Positions 18,001 through 24,931 of a stretch of 35,883 bases of DNA are shown one piece after another. The DNA is from DATBLQ01 sp036555325 (GTDB taxonomy: Bacteria > Pseudomonadota > Alphaproteobacteria > Rhizobiales > Aestuariivirgaceae). Under the pieces are notes generated by a model. That model was not told where the DNA came from, searched no databases, and saw only the letters and a program-made list of their open reading frames with translations. The position numbers and the translations under genes are program-made. How positions within the stretch are numbered: the stretch's first letter is position 1; each line of letters opens with the position of its first letter. The stretch lies in assembly GCA_036555325.1 (NCBI GenBank), contig DATBLQ010000049.1:1-35883 (forward strand), written 5' to 3'.

Positions 18001-18444
18001 ATCCTGCCGACGAATGTCTTCTTTTACGGCATGCTGCCGCAAGAGGAGTTTGCCATCGAGATCGACAAGGGCAAGACGCTGCTGCTCAGCTATTCGGCGG
18101 TGAGCGAGCCCGATGAGGAAGGAATGGTGACGGTCTATTTCGAACTCAATGGCCAGCCGAGACCGGTGAGAGTTGCAGACCAATCCAGAAAGCCGCGGAA
18201 GGCGATGCGACCGAAGGCCGATTCGGGGAACAGCACGCATTTAGGATCGCCAATGCCGGGACTGGTCGTTTCGATTGCGGTGAAACCAGGCGACAGAGTG
18301 CAGAGGGGGGATGTCATTCTCAATCTGGAGGCAATGAAGATGCAGACGGCAGTGATCAGCGAACAGGCCGGTGTGGTGAAGGAACTGCCGGTCGGAATCG
18401 GTGCGCAGGTCGATGCAAAGGATCTGCTGGCGGTGATCGAGTAG
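15004..18444 (+). CDS. pyc: Pyruvate carboxylase
   Basis: This biotin enzyme carboxylates pyruvate to oxaloacetate to refill the citric acid cycle. All parts are on one 1146-residue chain. The biotin carboxylase domain (about 4-455) has the ATP-grasp loop KASWGGGGRGMR and EVNPRIQVEHTVTE. The carboxyltransferase domain starts near 534 (LITDTTMRDAHQSLLATR). The C-terminal biotin carrier domain has EAMKMQ, with the biotinylated lysine at 1112. Length is typical. It starts two bases after the serA stop with no convincing ribosome site of its own, which suggests translational coupling. Placing pyc in the serine operon is noteworthy. A repeat follows before the convergent cysA. Confidence 0.97.
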   Translation: MKTINSLLVANRGEIAIRVFRAASELGLRTVAIYSNEDRFSLHRFKADESYLVGEGKGPVEAYLDSEDVIRIALDAEVDAIHPGYGFLSETPQFAEACGKAGLTFIGPPPEALRLLGNKIAARALALRAGVPTMPASGPLPRDQSATRKIAREIGYPLMLKASWGGGGRGMRIIEKEAELCNSIEAARAEARAAFGNDEVYLEKLLERAWHVEVQLLGDQYGNICHLFERDCSVQRRNQKVVERAPAPYLSEAQRKDLHDAALRLAKAANYVNAGTAEFLVDRSSGKFYFIEVNPRIQVEHTVTEVVTGIDIVKAQIRIAMGARLGTRESGVPPQDKVKLNGHALQCRITTEDPLNNFIPDYGRIKAYRGATGFGIRLDGGTAYSGALVTRYYDSLLEKVTAWAPTPEEAVRRMDRALKEFRIRGVSTNLQFLEGLIAHPKFLAGDYTTRFIDDTPELFDLPQRRDRATKILAFIADVLINRKPEFKGRRRTERNRPPRAPDMRGIVPMPGLKQMLEKEGPQAVADWMKAQKRLLITDTTMRDAHQSLLATRFRTYDIARVAPAYAVMLPELFSVECWGGATFDVAMRFLKECPWDRLAKLRQAMPNHLLQMLLRSANAVGYTNYPDNVVEYFVKQAAREGIDVFRVFDSLNWVENMKVAMNAVLESNRILEGAICYTGDLLDPKRPKYNIDYYVKTAKEIERAGAHILGIKDMAGLLKPQAARLLIKALKSEIQIPIHLHTHDTSGISAATVLAAADEGVDAIDAAMDSMSGFTSQPPLGSIAAALAHSDRATGFDADALETISEYWRHVRELYEGFESDMRAGTSDVYVHEMPGGQYTNLREQARSLGIEDRWHEVSRAYAEVNRLFGDIIKVTPSSKVVGDMALMMVTGNLSAEDVLDPNKQIAFPDSVISLFRGEIGQPYGGFPPELQRKVLKDEQPITVRPGALMKAADLKADRKAAEEKAGRKITDSELASYLMYPQLFIEFAKTQAEYSDLSILPTNVFFYGMLPQEEFAIEIDKGKTLLLSYSAVSEPDEEGMVTVYFELNGQPRPVRVADQSRKPRKAMRPKADSGNSTHLGSPMPGLVVSIAVKPGDRVQRGDVILNLEAMKMQTAVISEQAGVVKELPVGIGAQVDAKDLLAVIE

Positions 18445-18458
18445 CTCCGGACGACGTC

Positions 18459-18535
18459 ATACGCGGACTTGATCCGCGTATCCGTTACCGCTGCGAGGAG
18501 AGATTGCCGGGTTGATCCCCGGATCAAGTCCGGGG
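18459..18535. repeat. Palindromic repeats between pyc and cysA
   Basis: Two hairpins fill the gap between convergent genes. The first is ATACGCGGA / TCCGCGTAT with loop CTTGA (18459-18481). The second is CCCCGGA / TCCGGGG with loop TCAAG (18517-18535). The cores GGACTTGATCC and GGATCAAGTCC are the same sequence in opposite orientation and recur at 29433-29455. They may also act as a two-way terminator. Confidence 0.65.
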
Positions 18536-18558
18536 CGACCATGGCGTCCTTGCGATAA

Positions 18559-19680
18559 CTAAGCGTGATCCTTTTCCAGGGGAGAGGACTCGAGGGCAGA
18601 CTTCGATTCAGGCATGGACTCAGGTTCGGGCGGAATGTCCGGGAAGACGCGAACGTTCTTCAATTCGACATAGACCTGCGTGCCCGGCTGAAGGGGGAGC
18701 TGGCTGCTTTCATCCTTGGTCAGCTCAGCGCTCAAGAGACTGCCATCGTCAACACGTTCGAGCTCGAGCTGCACCAGCGGTCCGGCGGAATTCACGTGCT
18801 TGATGACAGCCGCAATTCCCGACGCACCGTTGGGCTCGGCGCGCACCTTGACTTCATGCGGCCGGACATAGGCAACCGCGGGGGCATCCTTAACGGCTGC
18901 ATGTTCGGGTACATGAAACACGGTATCGCCCAGGCGCAGTCGGCCACGCCGGATGCGTCCGTGAAACAGGTTGACGTTGCCGAGGAAGTCATAGACGAAC
19001 GGAGTGGCCGGCTGGTCATAAACCTCGTCCGGCGTGCCGATCTGCTCGATGTGGGCCTGATTCATCACGGCTACGCGGTCGGCAAGTTCGAAGGCTTCCT
19101 CCTGATCGTGCGTTACGAAAATGCTGGTGACATGAATTTCCTCATGCAGTCGACGCAGCCATTTGCGAAGCTCCTGTCGTACCTTTGCATCGAGTGCGCC
19201 AAACGGCTCATCGAGCAAAAGAACAGTAGGCTGGGCCGCCAGGGCGCGTGCCAGTGCCACACGTTGCCTCTGGCCGCCCGAAAGCTGGCTCGGGTAACGG
19301 CTCTGAAGACCCTCCAGGCGAATCAATTGCATGAGTTCACCCACGCGCTCGCGAATTTTGGCTTTCGGCACTTTGCGCACACGCAGGCCGTAGCCGATGT
19401 TGTCGGCCACGGTCATATGGCGAAAGAGAGCATAGTGCTGGAAAACGAAACCGACCTTGCGATCGCGAGCCGAATAGTGGGTTATGTCTTCGCCCTGGTG
19501 GATCACGCTCCCCGAATCGGGGATCTCTAGCCCTGCAATAATGCGCAACAGGGTGGTCTTTCCCGAGCCGGAAGGGCCAAGCAAAGCAACCAGAGTGCCG
19601 TCGGGAACCTCGAGACTGACATTATCAAGGGCAGCGAAGCTGCCGAAGGTTTTGAAGATGTTCTGGATAAGGATGCTCAT
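18559..19680 (-). CDS. cysA: Sulfate/thiosulfate ABC transporter, ATP-binding subunit
   Basis: CysA is the ATPase of the sulfate importer on the cytoplasmic face of the inner membrane. Of 373 residues, Walker A GPSGSGKT lies at 35-42, the signature LSGGQ at 133-137, and Walker B VLLLDEP at 153-159. A C-terminal TOBE-like regulatory half follows. The ATG at 19680 overlaps the cysW stop by four bases, indicating coupling. The extreme C-terminus is rich in Pro, Glu and Ser and looks disordered. It is the last gene of the operon. Confidence 0.96.
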   Translation of the reverse strand: MSILIQNIFKTFGSFAALDNVSLEVPDGTLVALLGPSGSGKTTLLRIIAGLEIPDSGSVIHQGEDITHYSARDRKVGFVFQHYALFRHMTVADNIGYGLRVRKVPKAKIRERVGELMQLIRLEGLQSRYPSQLSGGQRQRVALARALAAQPTVLLLDEPFGALDAKVRQELRKWLRRLHEEIHVTSIFVTHDQEEAFELADRVAVMNQAHIEQIGTPDEVYDQPATPFVYDFLGNVNLFHGRIRRGRLRLGDTVFHVPEHAAVKDAPAVAYVRPHEVKVRAEPNGASGIAAVIKHVNSAGPLVQLELERVDDGSLLSAELTKDESSQLPLQPGTQVYVELKNVRVFPDIPPEPESMPESKSALESSPLEKDHA

Positions 19681-20786
19681 GCCCGTGCTTCTTCCTGCTT
19701 CTGTCTTCCGTCCCCGACGGGAAGCTTTCTCTCCAGCCTGATTTTTGCAATCAGGGTAATGATCGCCACCAAGGTCAACAGAGACGCGACTGCAAAGGAG
19801 CCGGGGAGATTGTACTCCTGAAAAAGCTTTTCGATGCGCAAGGGCATAGTGTCGGTCTGACCGGCGATGTGGCCGGACACTACATAAACGGCACCAAATT
19901 CTCCCATGGCCCGAGCGTTGCAGAGAATGACGCCGTAAACCAATCCCCACTTTATGTTCGGCACGGTGACCTGCCAAAACATTTGCCAGCCACTGGCTCC
20001 GAGACTGATCGCCGCCAATTCTTCTTCCACTCCCACTGCTTCCATGACCGGAATGAGCTCCCGGGCCACAAAGGGAAAGGTGATGAAGGCAGTGGCGATG
20101 ATCAACCCCGGAACCGCGAAAATGATCTTCAGACTTTGATTGTGGGGCCAGATATCAAAATATTGCTGCAGGAAAAAGGCGACGCCGAAGACGATCAGGC
20201 TTCCCGCCAGCACGACGAGCACAGGCCGATCCCACAAGCCTCGCCGCTCCGTGGCCCTGATCGGCCGAAACAGAAAGAACAGCAAGACGAACGCGCCGGC
20301 GGCGAGGATCGACATGAGATAGGGCATGATCGCGTAGCCGTCGCGACGCAGGAAGGGCCCAAAGTATCCTTGCAAACCGAATATGAGCACGAACATCAAT
20401 CCGGCGACCACGGGCGACACCGAGAAGGGGAGATCGATGAGCGCGGTGAGCAAGGTTCGTCCGCGAAAATCAAACCGCGCGATCGCCCACGCGGCGGCAA
20501 TGCCGAAGATCAAGTTGGCCAGCAGCGCGACCGGCGCGACGATGAGCGTCAGCTTGATGGCGTGAAGGGTATCGGGATCGTCGAACAGGTTGCTCCAATA
20601 GGCAGCAAGGCCATCGCTGAGGGCTTGCGCAAATATGTTGACAACAGGAACAACCACCAAAAGGGCGACGACGGCGATCGCCAGACCAATCAGGCCCCAG
20701 CGCACCCATGCCGGATCCTCCTGGGCTCTGCGCACCTGCGCGGACCCAACCGTCTTGGGAACGGCCACGGCAACGTCAGCGTTCAT
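19677..20786 (-). CDS. cysW: Sulfate ABC transporter permease CysW with internal insertion
   Basis: This is the second membrane subunit of the sulfate importer. The family normally has about 290 residues; this one has 369. Typical permease sequence runs to GLQGYFGPFL (near 146) and resumes with KIIFAVPGLIIATAF (from 220), and the EAA-loop region SLGASGWQMFWQVTVPNIKWG is normal. Between them lie about 73 extra residues that look like two membrane helices (about 153-176 and 188-208) joined by a basic loop. The reading frame is intact and codon use is unchanged, so it does not look like a recent insertion. It overlaps cysT upstream by 11 bases and cysA by four. Confidence 0.93.
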   Translation of the reverse strand: MNADVAVAVPKTVGSAQVRRAQEDPAWVRWGLIGLAIAVVALLVVVPVVNIFAQALSDGLAAYWSNLFDDPDTLHAIKLTLIVAPVALLANLIFGIAAAWAIARFDFRGRTLLTALIDLPFSVSPVVAGLMFVLIFGLQGYFGPFLRRDGYAIMPYLMSILAAGAFVLLFFLFRPIRATERRGLWDRPVLVVLAGSLIVFGVAFFLQQYFDIWPHNQSLKIIFAVPGLIIATAFITFPFVARELIPVMEAVGVEEELAAISLGASGWQMFWQVTVPNIKWGLVYGVILCNARAMGEFGAVYVVSGHIAGQTDTMPLRIEKLFQEYNLPGSFAVASLLTLVAIITLIAKIRLERKLPVGDGRQKQEEARA

Positions 20787-21600
20787 GGCGCGTGCTCCAA
20801 CGTTCCGCCAAATTGATCACCACCAACATGGCGAAGGAAATAACGAGCAGGACGACAGCGATAGCGGTCGCCTCGCCATAGGCAAACTCCTCCAAGCGGG
20901 CGACGATCAAGATCGGGGCGATTTCCGTCTTGTAAGGCATGTTGCCGGAGACGAACACCACCGAGCCGTATTCGCCGACACCACGGGCGAAAGCCAAGGC
21001 AAAGCCGGTAATCAGCGCGGGATAAAGCGAGGGAAGAATAACGTTGCGAAAGGTCTGCGCGCGGGTTGCACCGAGCAGGGCGGACGCTTCCTCCGACTCG
21101 GGATCGAGATCCTCGAGGACCGGCTGGACAGTTCTCACCACGAAGGGGAGTCCGACGAAGATCAACACCAAAACGATGGCGAAGCGGCTGTAGGCACCGT
21201 GAATTCCCAAAGGGACGAGGTATTGTCCGAGCCAGCCATTCTCAACGTAAAGGGCGGAATACACCAACCCTCCAACCGCAGTCGGCAAAGCCAAGGGCAG
21301 ATCGACGAGGGAATCGACGAGCTTTCTGCCGGGAAAGCTGTAGCGAACCAGCACCCAGGCGAGCAGAAGCCCCAAAACCAAGTTCGCCAGGGCGGCAATA
21401 AAGGCTGCACCGAAGGTGAGGAAATAGGCAGCGCGCGCCCGTTCCGTCCACACGGCGGCCAAGAATTCCTCAAAGGAGAGGGTTGCGGTCTTGAGGAACA
21501 CCGCGGCAATCGGAAGTATCACCAGAATGCTCAAATAAAAAACCGTATACCCCAGCGAGAGCGAGAATCCCGGGAGCACGCGTCGGGTGGAGATCGCCAT
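20776..21600 (-). CDS. cysT: Sulfate ABC transporter permease CysT
   Basis: This 274-residue inner-membrane subunit of the sulfate importer has about six helices and the permease loop ASALLGATRAQTFRNVILPSLYP, which contacts the ATPase. Other family marks are DLPLALPTAVGGL and FARGVGEYGSVVFVSGN. The ATG at 21600 is chosen because AGGG lies upstream at a normal distance; a TTG at 21618 would put the start inside the T-run of the preceding hairpin. It is preceded by the cysP-cysT hairpin and overlaps cysW by 11 bases. Confidence 0.95.
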   Translation of the reverse strand: MAISTRRVLPGFSLSLGYTVFYLSILVILPIAAVFLKTATLSFEEFLAAVWTERARAAYFLTFGAAFIAALANLVLGLLLAWVLVRYSFPGRKLVDSLVDLPLALPTAVGGLVYSALYVENGWLGQYLVPLGIHGAYSRFAIVLVLIFVGLPFVVRTVQPVLEDLDPESEEASALLGATRAQTFRNVILPSLYPALITGFALAFARGVGEYGSVVFVSGNMPYKTEIAPILIVARLEEFAYGEATAIAVVLLVISFAMLVVINLAERWSTRHER

Positions 21601-21614
21601 ATCTGCCCTGTTAG

Positions 21615-21636
21615 ACAAAAGGTCCCCCCGCGGACC
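21615..21636 (-). terminator. Hairpin with T-run between cysP and cysT
   Basis: Read on the minus strand, GGTCC-GCGGGG-GGACC is followed at once by TTTT. This is a rho-independent terminator shape in the 98 bases between cysP and cysT. It probably allows partial read-through, giving more binding protein than permease. The stem is only five bases, but GC-rich. Confidence 0.6.
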
Positions 21637-21698
21637 GGACAGCCGGCGGCGCGGAGAAGACCATCATTCAATATATTAGCACGATTTCCCTGGTGCGA

Positions 21699-22706
21699 TT
21701 AGCCTTCGGGCTTGTAGATGGTATCGAATACACCGCCGTCACCGATGAATTGCTTGTGGGCATCTTCAAAGTCCTTGGCGATTTCCGTGACCTGGAACAA
21801 TTTGATATCGGGGAAAGTGGCCGCGTGTTTTTTCAAGATGGCATCATTGCCGGGCCGGTAAAAGTGATTGGCGATGATCTCCTGTCCTTCGTCGGTGTAG
21901 AGAAAATTCAAATAGGCTTCGGCGGCGGCGCGCGTCCCCTTGCGGTCGACATTGTCATCCACGATGGCGACGTGCGGTTCGGCGCGAATGCTGATTGGCG
22001 GATAGACGATCTCCAGATCGCCCTTGGCCTCGCGCACCTCCAATTGCGCTTCATTCTCCCAGGCGAGATGAACATCTCCCATCCCTCTTTGAACAAAAGT
22101 CGTGGTTGCGCCACGTGCGCCTGAATCGAGCACCGGAACCTGCTTGTAGAGCTTCGTTACGTATGCGACAGCCTGGTCAGGTGTGCCGCCACGCAACACC
22201 ACGGAGCCCCAGGCGCTGAAGAAGCTCAGATAGCCGTTTCCGGATGTTTTAGGATTTGGGGTAATGATCTGGACGTCCGGCTTTACCAGATCGCCCCAGT
22301 CTTTGATTCCCTTGGGGTTGCCCTTGCGAACGACAAAGACAATGGTCGAATAGTAAGGAAGTGATCGGTTCGGCAGACGGTCAATCCAACCTTCCTTGAT
22401 CAGCCCGACCTTGCTGATGGCGTTGGTGTCGATGATCGAGGCAAGCGTCACGACATCGGCATCGAGCCCGTCGATCACGGCACGGGCCTGGCTGCTCGAG
22501 CCGCCATGCGATTGCTTGATGGTCAGCGTGTTCGCTGTCTCCTTCTCATAGAGCGGGATGAAATGCTCGTTGAGGTCGCGCCACAGTTCCCGCGTGGGGT
22601 CGTAGGAAACGTTGAGCAGTTCAATGTCAGCGGCCCAAGAGGGTGCCGAGGCGGCAACCGATGCTGCGGCCAACGCCGCCAAAAAGCGTCTGCGAAGGAT
22701 CATCAT
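21699..22706 (-). CDS. cysP: Periplasmic sulfate-binding protein
   Basis: This 335-residue protein captures sulfate or thiosulfate and delivers it to CysTW. A signal peptide (MMILRRRFLAALAAASVAAS, cleaved after PSWA) is followed by the family sequence IELLNVSYDPTRELWRDLN, KQSHGGSSSQARAVIDGL and TPNPKTSGNGYLSFFSAWG. AGGGG precedes the ATG. A 54-residue ORF ends 19 bases upstream and appears to share its message. The call between CysP and Sbp type is not certain, because both share these motifs. Confidence 0.94.
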   Translation of the reverse strand: MMILRRRFLAALAAASVAASAPSWAADIELLNVSYDPTRELWRDLNEHFIPLYEKETANTLTIKQSHGGSSSQARAVIDGLDADVVTLASIIDTNAISKVGLIKEGWIDRLPNRSLPYYSTIVFVVRKGNPKGIKDWGDLVKPDVQIITPNPKTSGNGYLSFFSAWGSVVLRGGTPDQAVAYVTKLYKQVPVLDSGARGATTTFVQRGMGDVHLAWENEAQLEVREAKGDLEIVYPPISIRAEPHVAIVDDNVDRKGTRAAAEAYLNFLYTDEGQEIIANHFYRPGNDAILKKHAATFPDIKLFQVTEIAKDFEDAHKQFIGDGGVFDTIYKPEG

Positions 22707-22725
22707 GGTCGTGTCCCCTTTCAGG

Positions 22726-22890
22726 TCAAATCCAAGTGTTACCCAGCACGATGAGTTCCCGTTCCAACCCGGGCACGGGCTTGAGATAGATTTCGACCGC
22801 GCTTGAATCGGGCGACCGGGGCGAGGAATCGAACGCGTTGGAGGCCACTAACTCCTTAAATTTCCGCAGTAAATTTTGGAATGGCGACAT
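22726..22890 (-). CDS. Uncharacterised 54-residue protein heading the sulfate operon
   Basis: This short ORF lies between the operon promoter and cysP. It starts ATG at 22890 with GGGGGAAG a few bases upstream and ends TGA 19 bases before cysP. The product begins MSPFQNLLRKFKELVASN and ends with a mixed segment (AVEIYLKPVPGLERELIVLG, then NTWI). It has no signal peptide or membrane helix: an amphipathic, basic N-terminal stretch, a Ser/Pro/Asp-rich middle and a strand-like tail. I recognise no family. Small genes upstream of sulfate-binding protein genes are known, for example oscA in Pseudomonas, but I see no similarity to that family. A good ribosome site, protein-like composition and exact fit in the operon support it; function is unknown. 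Confidence 0.6.
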   Translation of the reverse strand: MSPFQNLLRKFKELVASNAFDSSPRSPDSSAVEIYLKPVPGLERELIVLGNTWI

Positions 22891-22917
22891 TAACTTCCCC
22901 CGTTGTCGGTGGGGTTA

Positions 22918-22946
22918 AACTCGACAGAACTTGTCGAGATTGTCAA
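22918..22946 (-). promoter_or_regulatory. Sulfate operon promoter overlapped by a 19-base palindrome
   Basis: On the minus strand a perfect TTGACA (-35) lies at 22941-22946. Seventeen bases on, the -10 position (22918-22923) is poor (CGAGTT). The palindrome CTCGACA-N5-TGTCGAG (22920-22938) fills the spacer and touches the -10, the standard place for a repressor site. The likely binder is the Rrf2 regulator encoded just upstream. Transcription from here would include the 54-residue ORF. Binding is inferred. Confidence 0.6.
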
Positions 22947-22993
22947 GCATTTGTTTGAAATAAAGAACATCGGCAGGCAAAACGTTTCGCAAA

Positions 22994-23461
22994 TTAAACG
23001 GTTGCCGGGTGATTTTTACTTCCCGTGGGAGGGGCCAAATCGGCGGGCCTGGCGCGAATCGCCTGGGCGATCGTCGTTCGCTCCAGGGTTTCGCGGGTGG
23101 CTTCGGCGACGCGCGCGAAAGCGCGCCTTATTTCGCAGCTGGCTTCGTCGGGGCAATCGATGCAGCGCGAATAGGCCACGACACTGAGGCATGGCAGGGG
23201 AGCCATCGGTCCGTCAATCAGGCGAAGAACCTCGGCGAAGGTGATGGCCTCAGCGGGCTTCAGGAGCGCGTAGCCGCCTTGCGCGCCGCGCCGGCTTTGA
23301 ACAACGCCATGGCGTTTGAGGACGAGCAGAATCTGCTCGAGAAACTTCTTGGGAATTTTCTGCCGACGGGCGATCTCCGCCGTGAGCATCGATTCGCCCG
23401 TGGCGACGCGAGCAAGGGCAAGCAAGGCTCGAAGCGCATATTTCGACTGGCGAGAAATCAT
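22994..23461 (-). CDS. Rrf2-family transcriptional regulator
   Basis: This is a 155-residue winged-helix protein of the Rrf2 family. The DNA-binding part is seen as MISRQSKYALRALLALA, IPKKFLEQILLVLKRHG and SRRGAQGGYALLKP. Four cysteines follow at 91, 100, 103 and 109 in CLSVVAYSRCIDCPDEASC, a spacing that could hold an iron-sulfur cluster or respond to sulfur status; it differs from the three-Cys pattern of IscR. The gene is upstream of the cys operon on the same strand and divergent from purA. By position it most likely controls sulfate uptake, as CymR-type Rrf2 proteins do in other bacteria. The ligand is unknown. Confidence 0.85.
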   Translation of the reverse strand: MISRQSKYALRALLALARVATGESMLTAEIARRQKIPKKFLEQILLVLKRHGVVQSRRGAQGGYALLKPAEAITFAEVLRLIDGPMAPLPCLSVVAYSRCIDCPDEASCEIRRAFARVAEATRETLERTTIAQAIRARPADLAPPTGSKNHPATV

Positions 23462-23555
23462 GGGCCCATATACGTCCGCCTGGACGGTTTTGGCCAGGGA
23501 AACCTAGCGCGCCAGTTTTCGCTTTGGAAATAAGCCTTGCTGTCCTAGACCTGAC

Positions 23556-23604
23556 AAACGGCCTCGGGGCGCGCTCGTTTGCGCGAATGTCCACGAGGCC
23601 GTTT
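23556..23604 (+). promoter_or_regulatory. Strong hairpin in the purA 5' region
   Basis: AAACGGCCTCG (23556-23566) pairs perfectly with CGAGGCCGTTT (23594-23604), and an inner CGCGC / GCGCG stem stacks below it. T-rich sequence (GTTTTACTG) ends the element. It lies 21 bases before the purA ATG. The shape fits a terminator-like attenuator or a stable leader. Nothing is transcribed towards it from upstream, because rrf2 runs the other way, so its target should be purA. Confidence 0.55.
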
Positions 23605-23625
23605 TACTGTGAAGAGACAGGACCA

Positions 23626-24918
23626 ATGCCAAACGTAGCGGTGGTGGGTGCCCAGTGGGGCGATGAAGGCAAGGGCAAGATCGTCGATTGGCTTTCAGAG
23701 CGGGCCGACATCGTGGTCAGATTCCAAGGTGGGCACAACGCCGGTCACACTCTTGTGGTCGATGGTGTCACCTACAAGCTGTCACTTCTGCCGTCGGGTA
23801 TCGTGCGCAAGGGCAAGCTTTCTCTCATCGGCAACGGAGTGGTCGTCGATCCGTGGGCGCTGGCGGAAGAGATCGACAAGCTCAGAGCGCAGGGCGTGGA
23901 AATCAGCCAGGCAAACTTGCGGGTGGCGGAGAATGCTGCACTGATCCTGCCGTTGCACCGGGAGCTTGACCAAATGCGCGAAGCCGCGGCGGGCGAGAGC
24001 AAGATCGGAACGACCGGTCGCGGCATCGGCCCCGCCTATGAGGACAAGGTGGGACGGCGAGCGCTCCGAGTGCAGGATCTGGTCGACCTGTCGACGATCA
24101 GAACGAAGGTGGACAGGCTGCTTCAGCATCACAACGCGCTGAGACGAGGCCATGGTCAGGACGAGGTGAGAGCCTTGGACCTCATTCGACTGCTCAAAGA
24201 AATTTCGCCCAAGATAGTTCCCTTCGTGGATGCGGTCTGGACCCTGGTCGAAGGCGCGCGGCAAGAGGGCAAGCGGGTGTTGTTCGAGGGTGCCCAGGGC
24301 ATCCTGCTCGATATCGATCACGGCACCTATCCTTACGTGACATCGTCGAACACTGTCGCAGCGCAGGCGGCGACGGGATCGGGAACGGGGCCACGTTCGA
24401 TCGGCTATGTGCTGGGGATTGCGAAAGCTTATGCGACGCGAGTTGGCGCGGGACCATTTCCAACTGAACAGGACAATGAAATCGGCCGGCATCTCGGCGA
24501 ACGGGGCAAGGAGTTCGGAACGGTAACGGGGCGCAAACGGCGCTGCGGCTGGTTCGATGCCGTCCTGGTGCGCCAGGCCATCAAAACTTCGGGCATCAAC
24601 GGGGTGGCATTGACCAAGCTCGACGTCCTGGATGAGCTGGGTGAGATAAGAGTGGCAACAGGATATAGTCTGGGAGGAAAGAGAATAGACCGGCTACCCG
24701 CGCAAGAGGAGGCCCAGCGACAGGCCGCGCCGATCTATGAGTCACTCGAGGGCTGGCGAACATCCACCAGAGGGGCGCGCTCATGGGCGGAGCTGCCGGC
24801 GCAAGCGATCAAGTATGTGCGATATCTCGAAGAACTCATCCAGTGCCCGGTGGCGCTCCTGTCGACGTCGCCTGAACGGGAGGACACGATAGCAATGCGC
24901 GATCCCTTCGCTGCTTAG
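23626..24918 (+). CDS. purA: Adenylosuccinate synthetase
   Basis: PurA joins IMP and aspartate using GTP, the first step from IMP to AMP. The 430-residue length is standard. The N-terminus MPNVAVVGAQWGDEGKGK contains the GTP-binding GDEGKGK loop with the catalytic Asp13, and the catalytic His41 lies in GGHNAGHTL. TTGRGIGPAYEDK and TVTGRKRRCGWFD are further family signatures. The start at 23626 is the family start; an earlier in-frame start at 23524 would run through the leader hairpin. It is monocistronic and divergent from the Rrf2 gene. Confidence 0.97.
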   Translation: MPNVAVVGAQWGDEGKGKIVDWLSERADIVVRFQGGHNAGHTLVVDGVTYKLSLLPSGIVRKGKLSLIGNGVVVDPWALAEEIDKLRAQGVEISQANLRVAENAALILPLHRELDQMREAAAGESKIGTTGRGIGPAYEDKVGRRALRVQDLVDLSTIRTKVDRLLQHHNALRRGHGQDEVRALDLIRLLKEISPKIVPFVDAVWTLVEGARQEGKRVLFEGAQGILLDIDHGTYPYVTSSNTVAAQAATGSGTGPRSIGYVLGIAKAYATRVGAGPFPTEQDNEIGRHLGERGKEFGTVTGRKRRCGWFDAVLVRQAIKTSGINGVALTKLDVLDELGEIRVATGYSLGGKRIDRLPAQEEAQRQAAPIYESLEGWRTSTRGARSWAELPAQAIKYVRYLEELIQCPVALLSTSPEREDTIAMRDPFAA

Positions 24919-24931
24919 CGAGGCGAAGGCC

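Noticed and set aside
19869..21702. Long plus-strand frames over cysW and cysT
   Set aside because: They are opposite clear membrane permeases. The products are very hydrophilic and full of Asp, Arg, Gln and His, the usual mirror of antisense membrane genes.
22707..22917. SAM-type riboswitch in the cysP leader
   Set aside because: The leader is about 200 bases, but I find no SAM-II or SAM-I layout, and most of it is taken by a 54-codon ORF with a good ribosome site.
22890..22918. TTAAC...GTTAA dyad beside the cys promoter
   Set aside because: The arms are only five bases with a long gap. The stronger 19-base palindrome next to it explains the site better.
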